Assembly (NCBI RefSeq): GCF_000499845.2
Contig: NC_023750.2
Location: forward strand, 33,806,823-33,870,822
Origin: Phaseolus vulgaris
Lineage: Eukaryota; Streptophyta; Magnoliopsida; Fabales; Fabaceae
DNA: 64,000 nt
Reading direction: 5' to 3'
Notes under the pieces: generated by a model
What the model was told of the DNA's origin: nothing
The model's database searches: none
What the model saw: the letters and a program-made list of their open reading frames with translations, nothing else
Made by a program: the position numbers and the translations under genes
Part shown: positions 28,721 to 40,488 of the stretch, in pieces
How positions within the stretch are numbered: the first letter of the stretch is position 1
Layout of the letters: every line of letters begins with the position of its first letter

Positions 28721-28729
28721 TTTTTCAAG

Positions 28730-29273
28730 AATTTCTTTTGCAAATTTACAATCAATTCGTAACAAAAAAATTTATTTATTAATTCCTTTTGAAATTCAGT
28801 AATACATAAAACTATTGGATGTGTTCCCCTTTTTACTTTACTATACTTCTTTTGTGTTTCATTCCATGCTCTCGAATAAAATTTAACTATTTGTTCTCCT
28901 AATTTTTTGTTTCAATATTTCTCATCGGTTTCCACTATCATGGCTGAGTTTTTTCTTAATCTATTAAATAGTGGTTTTGCTATCATTCTTATATTTGGAT
29001 TATAGTCAGACACATTTAGACATCCCGAAAATCTCTGTAATTGAGTTTTTTTTTTTTCATCAGAAAAGTTGTTGGTGAATTCTATACTTTGTGAAATTAT
29101 GGTACTTTTTACTTGAGTTTTTTCATATCCTATCAATCTTATTTTAGTAAGACCATATTCATTTTCTTTGCTCAGAACACAAGGTCATTTTGCTTTATTA
29201 TATTTTTCAAAGTTTTTAAATGTTTCGTGTCTCTTTCTTTGGACTTTCGAAAAATTAAAACATCGTCTAAATA
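28730..29273 (-). pseudogene. Endogenous pararetrovirus fragment (caulimovirus-type RT and RNase H)
   Basis: On the minus strand, from high to low coordinates, the sequence first shows the RT catalytic motif YLDDVLIF (near 29273-29250). A conserved RT tail with LQRFSGCLNV (near 29030) follows, then an RNase H part with QIVKFYSRAWNE and IVLCITEFQKELINK (near 28870-28760). This spacing and the LQRF/CLN form are typical of the Caulimoviridae polymerase and not of gypsy elements, where the same place reads LRGFLGLTGYYRRF. Stops and frame shifts break it in several places, and coat, movement and protease parts are absent, so it is a dead, partial relic. Its RT-side breakpoint lies next to a TA microsatellite. 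Confidence 0.72.
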
Positions 29274-29287
29274 AATTATTGAAAATT

Positions 29288-29316
29288 AAAACATTATATA
29301 TATATATATATATAAT
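29288..29316. repeat. (TA)n microsatellite
   Basis: A run of about 11-12 TA units adjoins the end of the pararetrovirus fragment. A comparable TA run lies at 4501-4523. Confidence 0.9.
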
Positions 29317-30513
29317 ACACAATTGAGATAGTTTTTAAGTAAAAACATATTTTCTGTGTTAACCAAATCTAGATGATTAATACCCAAACGAGGACATCAA
29401 TTAAAATTAGTAAACATAGTTGTGTAAGACATTTGACTATGATATTCTTTGCTTTTATTTAAGTTATGCCTAATTTGAAACATTTTAATTTAAACTAGAG
29501 GTTACATATTTAACATATTATATATATTTAAAATAAAATAAAAACTAATTTAATAGAATTAATATAATTTTAGATATTGTATTTGATCAGTCTTAATTAT
29601 AAAGGGTGTGAATTATAAGTTAACAAAATATTTTTACGTAAATAATTTACTGTTCTGGTATTTAGAATATAATCATAACTTATGATGTATATGTATATAT
29701 GAAAGTTGTATGTGAATAATTAAATGATAGTTATGTTGTAAAATTTTATATTGTTGAGATGTAGCGTGTATTGTTTGTTAATTACTTGTTACTTATTTGA
29801 TTGAGTGGGGTGTTAGTTTTTTATATACATGCTATATTTATCTTTTAAAAGTCATTGAATTGTGATGAAAAGGTGGAATAATATTTAAAATATTAACGTT
29901 TTGTTTGTTAGTATCCCCTCCTAAACCTTTGTTGCCTAGTATGTTTAATGTTTATTTTATTTTTGCTAATTTATAAAAATAAGAATTATATATATGATAT
30001 TTTTTTTATAAATGAAGGACTTAAAAAATATTATTTATTTTAAAGAGGTTAAATAAATATTTTTCTATACACAGAAGTCAAAAGCACTTTTTTTCCTTGA
30101 GCACTCAAAATTCCAACATTGGAGACCAAGAAAATAAGGCCTTAAAGAGGAAGTAAATTGGTTCAAAGTCTAATTAATGATTGACAAATCAAGTCTATAT
30201 TATGAAGTCTCTTGTGTAGATTCACAGATAAGCACGTTTCCAACAAAATAAGGCAGAAGCTACTAAATTGTAGCTTTTTGGTTGATGCAGAACAATACTA
30301 AACACTAAAGCATATGTATACACACACTAGTCTTGAACATGCTCAAATGAGAATCCTAAAATATTTAGAAAAGCAATTCATGCTACATCTTATTAGTAGG
30401 TTATACCTATATTGTATTGATGAACTCATTTTTCCCAAATTCATCATAAACAAATAATATCAAGTAAATGCCAAATACAAAAAATAAAAAAGTAGAAAAA
30501 TTGCAAATTAAAA
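29317..30513. other. AT-rich DNA and 3' flank of the receptor-like protein gene
   Basis: No gene is seen. The last 200-300 bases before 30514 would hold the 3' UTR of the minus-strand receptor-like protein. Confidence 0.5.
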
Positions 30514-33500
30514 TCAATAAGGGTTCCACCTCATAGTTCTATAATTTTGTCCCCCACTATGCACATAAACAAAATCAAGTTGAGGAACAATCTTGCAAAG
30601 GATGTTTTCCACATGGTTGGAATACCACATCCTCCATCTCTTGAAGAAAACGAGGGGGAACATGTAAATTCCAAAGCCAAATGTAAACCCCAACTCCACA
30701 CTTAAAATATTCCATTCAATTAAACCCTTTGTATGAGAATCAGGTGTTTCAGATGGTGGTGGTGAAAACTTTTTCTCTCCATCATCACAATTTTGGGTTA
30801 GTGGAGGTCCACATAATCTTTCATTGCCTACAAATGAATCAGCCTCAAATGTCTGAATTTGTGTGCCTGTGGGTATTTTTCCCGACAAATGGTTATAAGA
30901 GAGATTCATGACAGCAAGAAATGATAACTTTGCAAGCTCTATTGGAATCTCTCCATTGAAAGAGTTTTTTGACAAGTCTAAAGACTCAAGGTGCTTTAAA
31001 TTGCCTAAGGAAGAAGGGATGCTACCTGAGAAGGCATTTTGTGACAAGTTAAGAGCATGCAGTGCAGTGAGATTCATAAGCTCTTCTGGTATTGGCCCTT
31101 CAAAATTGTTGGATGAGAAATCCAAGGAAGTGAAGGCAATGAGGATTTTAACCAAATTTAACTGCCTACCTTTGTTGACAATTGTAACTGAATCCTCATA
31201 TGTGCGCACACCAACACCCTCCTCAAAGAGATGAATGATTATGTGGTCTATTATAAGGCGTGGCTCTGATGCTATAATGTTAGATAACTTTATTTGTAGA
31301 TCACTACTGAGATCTACAATTGCAGTTATGAAATTCAAAGGATTGAAGTCATCATAGAGATTAAAATAAAGATGACCAAATCGTCCATCCTCATCAAGCA
31401 TCAAAGTATTCCAACTCATTAAGAGTGATGATGGTAATGTACCACTGAAATTGTTAGACGCTAAATCAACAATTTGAAGTGTCTCCCAATTGCCAATGTT
31501 ATTGGAACATCCGATATGCCCATGCAATTTGTTTGACCTTAAAATCACGACTTTGAGGGGAGAGATGCTCTTCAAGAAGCATGGAAATCCGTCAGCTAGT
31601 TGATTGTTTCCAAGGTTTAGAACTTGTAGTTTTTGGCAATTAGCCAGAGATTTTGGGATGGTTCCACTTAAAAGATTCCCACTAAGATCCAAAAACCTTA
31701 GAGAACATGAAGTTGAGAATGTATCTGAAATATAACCATTGAGTTTATTTCCACCAAGGTTTAGTAGCCTGAGGTTGCTACTTCTTGTCAAACATATTGG
31801 AATGAGGCTGTTGAATCTGTTATGGGAAAGATCAAGTGCTCGAAGATCTGAAATGTTACAAAGGGATTCATGGATTATTCCATGAAAACTGTTGTTTGAA
31901 AGGGAGAGAAAGTACAAGAAAGGAATGCGACTACCAATGTCGGCGAAATTAATAGAGCTGAATTTATTGCTTGAGTAGTCCAAATAAATGGCATTTTTCA
32001 AAAAAGTAGGAGCATGCCCTTGGAGACTGTTTGAGTGAAGGTCAAGTTTGAACAAATTTGAAGTAAGGTTTTGGAAAGGTCCTTCAAAATCTGTCAAAAA
32101 GTTATAAGAAACATTCAAAATAACCATTTTGTCAAATTTCCAAATCCAGTTGGGTATTGTTCCTTCAATGTGATTGCTAGACAAGTCTAGGTAGAGAAGT
32201 GAAGATTTATTTCTCAAAAAGTCAGGGAATGATCTCAAATTGCATGAACCCAACCAAAGAGTTTTCAAACTGGGAAAGGATGACACATCGTCAATTCTTG
32301 CATCAACTGACAAGTTATTGTGTGCAAGGTCAAGTGAAGACAAATTATGCAGCCTCCCAATCATATCAAGTTGTGTAGTGCCATTGAACTTATTTTTGGA
32401 TAGATAAAGCAAACGAAGTCTTTTAAGTTGAAAGACAGACATAGGAATAGGCCCTTCAAAGTTGTTGCCACTCAAATCAAGCATCTCTAATAATGACAAA
32501 AAAGTATTTGGAAATTCGTCCAACACACCATCAAATTTGTTGTAATAAAGCAAGAGATGTCGAAGAGATTGAAGTCTGAATAAAGATGAGGGGACTCTTC
32601 CATCAAAAGAATTATCTCCTAAATCAATGCTCATGAGATTTATAAGGCCCTCAAAATGGGTAGATGGAACTGTACCCATAAAATGATTATGATTAAGGGA
32701 TAAAACTACCAGAGCCCTGGACCTATTAAAAGATGGAATAGGACCAGTAAAGTTATTGTATGACAAGTCCAGATGAACAAGTTGGGTGAGATTTGACATG
32801 GAACCAGGAAGTGTCCCTCTGAACTGGCAATTTGATAGGTCTAATTTAGACGACTGTTTCAAATTGTCAATAGACTCTGGCAACGGTCCAGAAAAATTTG
32901 TATGACTAAGGTTGAAGTTGTAGAGAGAACCTTGACTTGGAAAGTTTGGTAGAGAGCCACGAAGACCTGGATTATCAGACAGATCAAGCACCTGCAATGA
33001 TGGTATTTGGAAGATATTTTTTGGAAAGACTCCACTCAAACCACAACCACTGAGTTGCAAGGTGGTCAAATTAAACAAACTCCCCAAAGACTCTGGAACT
33101 GGACATGCTAAATTGTTGTGGTCCAATTGAAGTATTAAGAGAGATTGTAGTTTTCCTAATGAAGAATCAAAAGGACCAGAGAGATTACAAGATGACATAC
33201 TTAACACTTGCATGCTAGTAAGTGAAGATAAAGCATGGCTCCACACCTCTCCTTTGGTTGATATTGCAACACCATCCAAATGTAGCTCTTTGATATCTGT
33301 GAAGTTCTGTACAAACATTTCAATATTTGGTCTCTCAAGTTTTAAAGCTTGTTTTGAAGTAACTGTCCTGGAAAAATCAAGAGTTACTAACTTCGTCAGA
33401 TAAGAGATTTCAATTGGAATTTGCCCCTCAAATCCAGCATTTGACAAATTCAAATGTCTCAAATTCTTTAGCTTTTTAAACTCTGGAGGAATCTCAGAAT

Positions 33501-33834
33501 GAAAATCATTATGAGCCAAATTCAAACTCCGCAGATATTGCAACTCGAAGAGACTACTTAAATTATCAATACCTCTAGAGATGGATTCTTGGCTCAGGTC
33601 AAGAGCTATAACATGACCTCTGTTGCATGTCACTCCAATCCATTCACAGCAATCATCATTTTGGTTCCAATGAATCAGCTTTTTGGACTTGGTTGGATTG
33701 AATTCGAGATTGTTTCTCAAATTGAGCAACAAAGACTGTTGATGGGCAAGACAATGACCAGTTACCAAAATGATGTTGGTGCTCAAATTTAAGAGGCAAA
33801 AGGGTAGCAAGAAAAGCCACAAGATAATACTCAT
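30514..33834 (-). CDS. Leucine-rich-repeat receptor-like protein (Cf/Ve1/RLP type)
   Basis: Single-exon gene for 1106 aa, a cell-surface receptor without a kinase. The signal peptide (ILWLFLLPFCLLNLST) is followed by an LRR N-terminal cap with paired Cys (DDCCEWIGVTCNRGHVIALDLS). About 30 extracellular LRRs of the LxxLxLxxNxFxGxIP type follow. A non-LRR island lies near residues 825-897 (includes YEDSVTIVNKGRQL), then four more LRRs, a C-terminal cap (ERLCGPPLTQNC), an acidic/Pro-rich spacer, one membrane span near 1045-1065 with a GxxxG-like motif (GFTFGFGIY), and a short basic tail of about 40 residues. In the family such proteins bind microbial or peptide ligands and signal through the kinases SOBIR1 and BAK1. 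The frame is intact and the length normal. Ligand unknown; resemblance is to the RLP7/Ve1 branch. Confidence 0.95.
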   Translation of the reverse strand: MSIILWLFLLPFCLLNLSTNIILVTGHCLAHQQSLLLNLRNNLEFNPTKSKKLIHWNQNDDCCEWIGVTCNRGHVIALDLSQESISRGIDNLSSLFELQYLRSLNLAHNDFHSEIPPEFKKLKNLRHLNLSNAGFEGQIPIEISYLTKLVTLDFSRTVTSKQALKLERPNIEMFVQNFTDIKELHLDGVAISTKGEVWSHALSSLTSMQVLSMSSCNLSGPFDSSLGKLQSLLILQLDHNNLACPVPESLGSLFNLTTLQLSGCGLSGVFPKNIFQIPSLQVLDLSDNPGLRGSLPNFPSQGSLYNFNLSHTNFSGPLPESIDNLKQSSKLDLSNCQFRGTLPGSMSNLTQLVHLDLSYNNFTGPIPSFNRSRALVVLSLNHNHFMGTVPSTHFEGLINLMSIDLGDNSFDGRVPSSLFRLQSLRHLLLYYNKFDGVLDEFPNTFLSLLEMLDLSGNNFEGPIPMSVFQLKRLRLLYLSKNKFNGTTQLDMIGRLHNLSSLDLAHNNLSVDARIDDVSSFPSLKTLWLGSCNLRSFPDFLRNKSSLLYLDLSSNHIEGTIPNWIWKFDKMVILNVSYNFLTDFEGPFQNLTSNLFKLDLHSNSLQGHAPTFLKNAIYLDYSSNKFSSINFADIGSRIPFLYFLSLSNNSFHGIIHESLCNISDLRALDLSHNRFNSLIPICLTRSSNLRLLNLGGNKLNGYISDTFSTSCSLRFLDLSGNLLSGTIPKSLANCQKLQVLNLGNNQLADGFPCFLKSISPLKVVILRSNKLHGHIGCSNNIGNWETLQIVDLASNNFSGTLPSSLLMSWNTLMLDEDGRFGHLYFNLYDDFNPLNFITAIVDLSSDLQIKLSNIIASEPRLIIDHIIIHLFEEGVGVRTYEDSVTIVNKGRQLNLVKILIAFTSLDFSSNNFEGPIPEELMNLTALHALNLSQNAFSGSIPSSLGNLKHLESLDLSKNSFNGEIPIELAKLSFLAVMNLSYNHLSGKIPTGTQIQTFEADSFVGNERLCGPPLTQNCDDGEKKFSPPPSETPDSHTKGLIEWNILSVELGFTFGFGIYMFPLVFFKRWRMWYSNHVENILCKIVPQLDFVYVHSGGQNYRTMRWNPY

Positions 33835-35234
33835 TGGATATAATTATGAGACTCAACCCCGTAACATATAACAAAGTTTAAGGTTGAAGGTGTTTTTTAT
33901 TTGCCTTTTAGGACATGATCTCTCCCTTTTATAGATCCTAATGATCAATTTATATGTTGACTAAATCTAACTTGATGTGTTGGTCTCATTGGAAGTCCAA
34001 GATATATGTAAACATCACATTAATCAGATTCATGATCATAGTTAGGTTATTTCCAACAAATAAGATGTTGAAAATAAAATTAGAGGGGAGAAAAGAGAGT
34101 CCCTAATCCCACCACTAACAATATAGTCTAAACTTTGAAATATTATTTGAAATTCATATCTTTCAACTATTGACCAGCAAAATCTTGAACTACCAAACAT
34201 TAAACTTAGTTAGTTACCTTACTGTTTAGGATTCAGATTTTGTATTCGTCAATACCAGAACAAAAGAATTATATTTATGCATTTAGGGGTGTTTCTTTTC
34301 TCCTCATTTTTTTCGATTCCCATGTTTGATTGTTGGTTATGTAAATATATTCTCGAGTATTTAAAATTACTAACCTTAAAAATAAAAAGGATGTCATAAA
34401 ATAAATGTTCTCTTATAGTTACCAAACATTAACATAATCTTACATTTGTTTATTATTTTACGAAAATAAATTAATATTTCGATACAAATTTTTTATTATT
34501 AGAACACTTAAAATAAATTTGACCCAGTAAATCGATCTCAAAAAACCTGCAAAAAAAATAAAATCATGTTAGACATTAATCTAAAATCTAAAAACTTAAG
34601 TTGAATTAACACATTTTATAAGCTAATAATTATGTTTTAAAAAATTAAAGTGATTTTTATTAAAATATATACATGTACCATAGATTATATACCAAGTCAT
34701 TATTTAAAATTAAGATTAAATTTATTAATATTTATTTTATTTGAATATTTGTATATTTAAAATTCTTTTATTTATTTATTATAAAGTCAGCATTTGTGGA
34801 ATGAATCCAAGTACATGTGAAATTTTGAAGTGTAGGAAGGTTTTGGAGGAAATCAGAATTTTGAAGAACTCTCGACCACATTGAAGTTGTCCATCTTTCA
34901 CGTTTTGACTGAGTTGTGAAATTATGTACAAGAATGAATGAGTAACGACTTAATTATAACCGACACAGAATATTTGAACACAGAGATGCAGACATTTTTT
35001 AGATCAGAAGTTACGTAACCCACACTATGGGTTTAGTATTCTTATGCACAAATAACTAACTATTTTAAGTTATATATAAAATTTAAGTTTAAAATTAAAT
35101 ATGTAATGTTTGAAGTGAACAAATCTTCTCAAAATTTAAACTTTTTATTTTATTTTAATATTAGTTGGATTTGGACTAATTTTTTTAACACTTTAAATAT
35201 AACAATCTCATTATTTAAAATTTAATATAATGAG
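33835..35234. other. Promoter side of the receptor-like protein gene, then AT-rich DNA
   Basis: After the promoter nothing coding is seen. At 34790-34920 a less AT-rich stretch has no recognisable frame. Confidence 0.5.
33926..33933 (-). promoter_or_regulatory. TATA box of the receptor-like protein gene
   Basis: On the minus strand tataaaag lies about 92-99 bp upstream of the start codon at 33834, in the context ctataaaagggaga, a strong plant TATA match. Confidence 0.65.
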
Positions 35235-35807
35235 ATTTTTGCCTACCGAGAGATTTTTTAATTTTTCTTGAATCGTTTTGACCTTTTCATTGGTTTATTG
35301 TATTAGTTCTGGTCCAATCAGCACACTCTCACCATCCTTAAATCAACATGGAGGTGTCCTGCACTTTCTTACCACTTCTTTAAAGAAGAGCCTAGAGATA
35401 TTGTTTGCATCATCTATTTCGTGGCATGGAATAAAATGTGTCATCTTACTAAACCTATCCACCACCACAAAAATAGAATAAAAACCTCTTGTTGTCCTAA
35501 GAAGTCTTAAAATAAAATTCATGCTAATGTCTTCCCACGGAGCACTTGCAAAAGGTAGAGGAGTATAGAGTCCATGAGGCATTGCTTAAGATTTGGCTTT
35601 TAAACAAGAAATGCATCTATAACAATGTCTCTTAACATTTTTTCTCATGTGTGGCCAAAAGAATTTTACTTTTAAAAGCTCTAGAGTTTTATCAACTCCA
35701 AAATGGCCCACGAGACCCCCTTCATGAGTTTCTTTTACAAGAAGTTTTCTATGTGTTCCTTGGGGTATGCATAGTTTTCCTTCTTTAAAAAGATACCCTT
35801 CAGACAC
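35235..35807 (-). pseudogene. Integrase of gypsy element 3, deleted
   Basis: The H2C2 zinc part (ETHEGGLVGHFGVDKTLELL ... CYRCISCLKAKS) precedes the start of the core ([26 protein letters not shown]) with the first catalytic Asp region. The core then jumps at about 35343 to a C-terminal segment (GPELIQ ... EKVKTIQEKLK), skipping the other catalytic residues. There is a stop at 35583-35585. Confidence 0.85.
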
Positions 35808-35837
35808 ATAAAAATCTCCTTGTGCTCTATGTTCACA

Positions 35838-36242
35838 TTAAACAAAAGTGGATGCAAAATCTCGATCTTCTTTGTACAGTTCAGGTATGTTTTCAAATCC
35901 AAGAATATAGGCACCAAGTTTTGAAAAGAGGGCGTGTCTCCTAGAGAGAGCATCAACCACAATATCAGTACTTCCCTTCTTGTATTTGATAACGTAAGGG
36001 AATTGTTCAAGAAATTCCATCCATTTTGCATGACGTTTATTCAACTTATGCTGACCCTTCAGATATTTTAAAGACTCATGATCACTATGAATTACAAATT
36101 GTTTTGAAACCAGATAGTGCTCCCAAGTCTTCAGGGCCCTCACAAGTGCATAAAGCTCCTTATCATAGGTAGGGTAGTTGAGGGTGGCACCATGAAGTTT
36201 TTCACTGAAATAAGCAATTGAGTGGCCACCTTGCAACAACAC
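35838..36242 (-). pseudogene. RNase H of gypsy element 3
   Basis: The frame carries [53 protein letters not shown] and VVDALSRR, the standard gypsy RNase H order. A frame break near 36243 separates it from RT and removes a few residues of the first catalytic block. Confidence 0.88.
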
Positions 36243-36247
36243 TACAC

Positions 36248-37100
36248 CTATGCGTACTCCTGATGATCACATTCTAGCTCAAAAGTTTTTGCAAAGTTTG
36301 GTAGAGCTAAAACGGGTGCATTAGTGAGTTGAGCTTTACGCCTCTTGAAGGCTTGATCTTGCTTTTCAGTCCAACAAAATGGAGTGTCCTTCTTCACTAA
36401 ATCATTGAGTGGTGAAGCTAGACTCGAGAAGTTATGCACAAATCTTCTATAAAAACTTGTTAACCCATGAAAACTCCTAACATCTACATTTTGTGGAGTT
36501 GGCCATTCTTGGATGGCTTTGATTTTCTCAGGGTCAACATGTACCCCATTTTTGTTAACTACAAAACCTAAAAACACTACACTATCAACACAAAAGGTAC
36601 ACTTATCAGCATTAGCAAACAAACTATTAGTTTTAAGCACTAAAAGAACTTCCCTAAGGTGACTTAGGTGGTCATCTAGGCTTTGAATATACACTAATAT
36701 ATCATCAAAATAAACTACTACATATTTACTTATACAATCTCACAAGACATGATTCATAAGCCTTATAAAAGTGTTGGGTGCATTAGTAAGGGCAAAAGCC
36801 ATCACTAACCATTCATATAATCCAAATTTGGTCTTAAAAGCGGTTTTCCACTTATTGCCTTCTTTAATTCGAATTTGGTGATATCCACTTTAAAGATCAA
36901 TCTTGGAAAATATAATGGACCCATGCAATTCATCAAGCATATCATATAGTCTTGGGATTGGATGTCTGTACTTGATGGTGATATTATTGATGGCTCTACA
37001 GTCACAACACATTCTCCACTTGCCATCTTTTTTTGGCACCAACAAGACAGGTACAACACAAGGACTTAAACTCTTTTGAACCCAGCCCTTCTCCAACAAA
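36248..37100 (-). pseudogene. Reverse transcriptase of gypsy element 3
   Basis: RT motifs: KGWVQKSLSPCVVPVLLVPK, WRMCCDCRAINNITI, GSIIFSKIDL, the catalytic YFDDIL near 36710, then CTFCVDSVVFLGFVVNKNGV and SFHGLTSFYRRFVHNFSS. Several frame breaks (near 36700 and 36890) make it nonfunctional. Confidence 0.88.
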
Positions 37101-37361
37101 TCTTGTGCTTGTGATTCTATCTCCTTAGTTTCTTCAGGGTTAGTTCTATAAGCTGGTCTATTGGGTAGACTAGCTCCTGGAACTAAATCTATTTGATGTT
37201 CTATACCTCTAAAAGGTGGAAGTCCAATATGGCCTTCCTTAGAGAATATATCATCAAATTCTTTTAAAAGTTCTTTTACTTGAGGAGGTAGAACACAAGT
37301 CTTAGTTAGTGTCGCAGTGCATGTAAGTGTTCATTTACAAATCAAGAGGCCTGAAGGTTGT

Positions 37362-37928
37362 TCAGTAAGAAGTTTGTTTTAAAATTTTTCTTCTTCCTGA
37401 ATGACCTTGTGGGAAGGAACACTCTTCTCCCACGCCTCTTTTTCCAGAAGGGCTTTTTCTTGGTTTTCTATTTTTTTTTCTTCCTCTTTTTTTTTTTCTC
37501 ATTTGCACTTGGTCTTTTACCACTTGTGAAGGTGACAAGGGATAAAGTACAAACTTCTTTTCTTTGTGAGTGAAAGTAATCTCATTGGTAAGACCATTGT
37601 GCATAGTTTTCTTATCAAATTGCCAAGGTCTACCCAACAAAATATGACAAGCTTCCATGGGAACTACATTACATAAAACTTTATCTTTATAGTTTCTCAC
37701 AGAGAACTCGACTTTCACTTGCTTATCTACAGTTAACTTCCCATCTTCGTTTATCCACTGAAGTTTATAAGGTTTAGGATGAGGTTTTACCTGTAGATTC
37801 AACTTTTCAACCATCCTGTTGCTACAACAATTGTAGCAAGAACCACTATCCACAATGAGAGAACACACATTTCCAAAAACTTTACATCTTGTGCGGAAAA
37901 TGTTCTCCCTTTGTGTTTGTTGATTCAT
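37362..37928 (-). pseudogene. Aspartic protease region of gypsy element 3
   Basis: CSLIVDSGSCYNCCSNRMVE keeps the DSG active-site triplet, and CHILLGRPWQFDKKTMHNGL marks the domain end. The frame then passes into a Lys/Arg-rich linker (RKKKRGRKKNRK). Confidence 0.82.
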
Positions 37929-38081
37929 ATTAGGTTGGTTGTTGAGTTGAGGGTTCTATGGATTATCATTAACTCGCCCTCACATGGATACACCCCTTCA
38001 CTATTTTCTTTTTCTTCTCCCCCACTAACTTCATCACTTTGGCTGCTATATTCATCTTTCCCTCTTAAGAGTATGGTTCTC

Positions 38082-40192
38082 CTATTTGGGTACTGGGCAA
38101 CTATATGACCTCTTAAAACATTTGGTGTCTTTGCTACGGGGTTGTGGGGTTATCACATCTTTATCTATATTTTTGGAAGTTTCTTTAGGTTTTTCCTTTG
38201 TGGTTTCCTCCCTTTTATACTCTCTCTTGGGATAAGAGTTAGAATATGAACCTTCCATACAACTTGAAGTTTTTCTCAAATTTTTTTGTTCAACTTTGAT
38301 ACAAAGTTGAATTAAATCATTCAAGTCTCTATAGGGTAAAAGTTCAACCCTTTCTCAATCTCAAGATTGAGTCCACTCAAAAACCTTGCTATGGTGTGTT
38401 GATCAAGAGTGATCAAGAGCTTTGAAGAATCCAAATCCAAGGTGTTTGATGAAAGGCTGGAGTTGCTGATGTGTGTTTGTGTGGGGTCTGGGGTAGAATC
38501 ATTTGTAATCCACTCCTTGTTGGAATCCAGAACTAATTTGATTTGAAAACCTTTTTAAAATGGAATGTTTTTCAACTAAGGGAAAAACAACACGTTGTTT
38601 GATCGAATCAACCAATTGTTTTGTTCTTAGAAGGTTTTGAAAAAGGTTGAAAGCTGTTTGACTTGGTTGACTTAACTGTCAAATTTAATCAATCGGTTGT
38701 TTCGTGTTTTCAACCGATTGTTTCTTTGAAAATCCTAACAAAATTCAGTTTTGATTCGTGAATCTCTCTTAAATGATTTCTAACTGAATGCGCTCTTGTT
38801 TTAAATGTTTTTAAATATTCTTTGGAGTATAAAAAGTTTGTTACACGCTTCTGAAATGTGAAAGAAACAGTTTTGAGAAATCATAGTGCAAATTGAATTT
38901 CAAGTTTTCAAGATTCACTTCAAGCTTTGGATTTTCAAGTGTGTGGAATAGGATTGGGGTGTACTTCTAATCTTTAAGTTTTGTAATACCCAGGTGTATT
39001 CTATTCTCTTCTTTCTTGATTACTGTATTTCTGTAATTGAGTGTAAGTGCAGAATCAGAGGGTGTTCTGATTTCTGTGGATTGTTGTGCCAAAAGGAGTG
39101 TGTTTCTTGAAGGGTTCAACGTCACTCTTTTGGTGGTTTGTGTTGTAATCTAGTTTTGATTGCTTAGTAGAAACACAGAAGTTTCTAGGGACTGGATGTA
39201 GCTTTTGGCTTAAGAGTGAACTAGTATAAATTGCTTGTGTGTTTTTCTCTTACTCTGATCTCTTTTAGATTATGTTTTTAAGTCATTTTAAATTCTCTGG
39301 TATAAACAACCGATTGAATCAAAGAAACAACCGGTTGTTTTCTGTGATTCATCTTAAAACAATTTGTATTCTTGGCTAACTTAGTTCCTTTTCTGGATTT
39401 CTTCACTAAGTTTCATTAAACCTTCAAAAGTTTTCGAAAATCTCTTTCAAACAATTCACCCCCCCCTCTTGTTTAAAGGCCATATATTCTAACATGGTGG
39501 TGGTCTCTTCCTCTCTAATGAGGCTCTCATAATGTATAATTCCATTTTCTGCCTATATTCCTCTACACTCATGGTTTTTGTTGGAGTCTCTGGAGCTTGT
39601 CCATTAACTCCCTATTATAATAAGAAGGAACATGTTGGCATCTTAAGGCTGCCCTAAGATCATTCCAGTATTCTATGGGAGGGTCCTTATGAAGGCGCCT
39701 TTCTCTCTCAAGGGCAGTCCACCAGTATATAGCATTTCCTTGAAAGCTTAGGGTAGCTAAGGGTACCTTTCTTTCCTCACTTAATAATTGTTCTACCTTC
39801 ATTTCCCATTTTAGGTAAGCTTCTCTACATTTTCTTTCCCATAGAAATGAGGTAGATCTACCCTAACCTCCTTAGTGCTTTCTTTTCTAGCTCTCCTAGG
39901 GGGTGGTTGATAGTATTCATTAATTCTAGGACTTTGTTCCCTAAAAGAATCATTTCCCCTAAAGCTAGATGCATGAGAATTTTTTTTGGATTTATTGTAT
40001 TCATTCCTTTCTTAAACCATTTTCAACTCTTCTTCCATCAAAGCAAAAATGGGCATCCATTTCTTTGAGTTGGGTCTCATGTTGCAATTGTCTATATGAA
40101 AGTGATTGAAAGTCTTGTGCTAGTTGTTTCAAAAGAGATGATTTAATAGACTCTCCATCATTTTCACTAGAGTGATGAGAATGAGAAGACAT
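38082..40192 (-). pseudogene. gag of gypsy element 3, split by a solo LTR
   Basis: The N-terminal part is at 40192-40001 and the Retrotrans_gag core at 39802-39569 (FQGNAIYWWTALERERR, CQHVPSYYNRELMDKLQRLQ). A 1.1-kb LTR then interrupts it, and the Lys/Ser-rich C-terminal part with a damaged zinc knuckle (CFKRSYSCPVPK) is at 38324-38082. Confidence 0.8.
38397..39494 (+). mobile_element. Solo LTR with 5-bp target duplication, inside gypsy gag
   Basis: The insertion begins TGTTGATCAAG and ends ATTCTAACA (TG...CA ends with TGTT/AACA inverted termini). It is flanked on both sides by TGGTG (38392-38396 and 39495-39499). It carries the near-end motif caattcaccccccccctcttg and the palindrome-like words acaaccgattg and acaaccggttgt. 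A relative with the same layout lies at 48767-49916. The length of 1098 bp and lack of coding sequence fit a solo LTR left by LTR-LTR recombination, probably of a copia-type (Sirevirus-like) element; the family is inference. Confidence 0.85.
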
Positions 40193-40488
40193 GGTTAAAG
40201 TTATGTGTTAAGAGCAATTTACCACAAGAAAGATAGGTGGAGTAATGTAGGTAGATTCTAAGGAAAGGGAGGTGGATCACTTGGATCACTTAAGTACCAA
40301 GCCTTTCCTAACTAGATTCTATCTTTCAATACTTTCACAAACCTTTCTCTAAGTAATTCACTTAGAGCACAATCAAGAATGAAATCACAATTTTATACAA
40401 GAAAACAAAAATACTAAAAGCAATTAATCACAATTGAAATTTAATTCTAACTAGAAAGCTTTAAACTAGTCTCAAGAAAGATATACAA

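Noticed and set aside
28912..29136. Interpretation of this minus-strand frame as a gypsy RT
   Set aside because: The block after the catalytic motif has the caulimovirid form and not the gypsy GYYRRF form seen in elements 3 and 4 of this same window.
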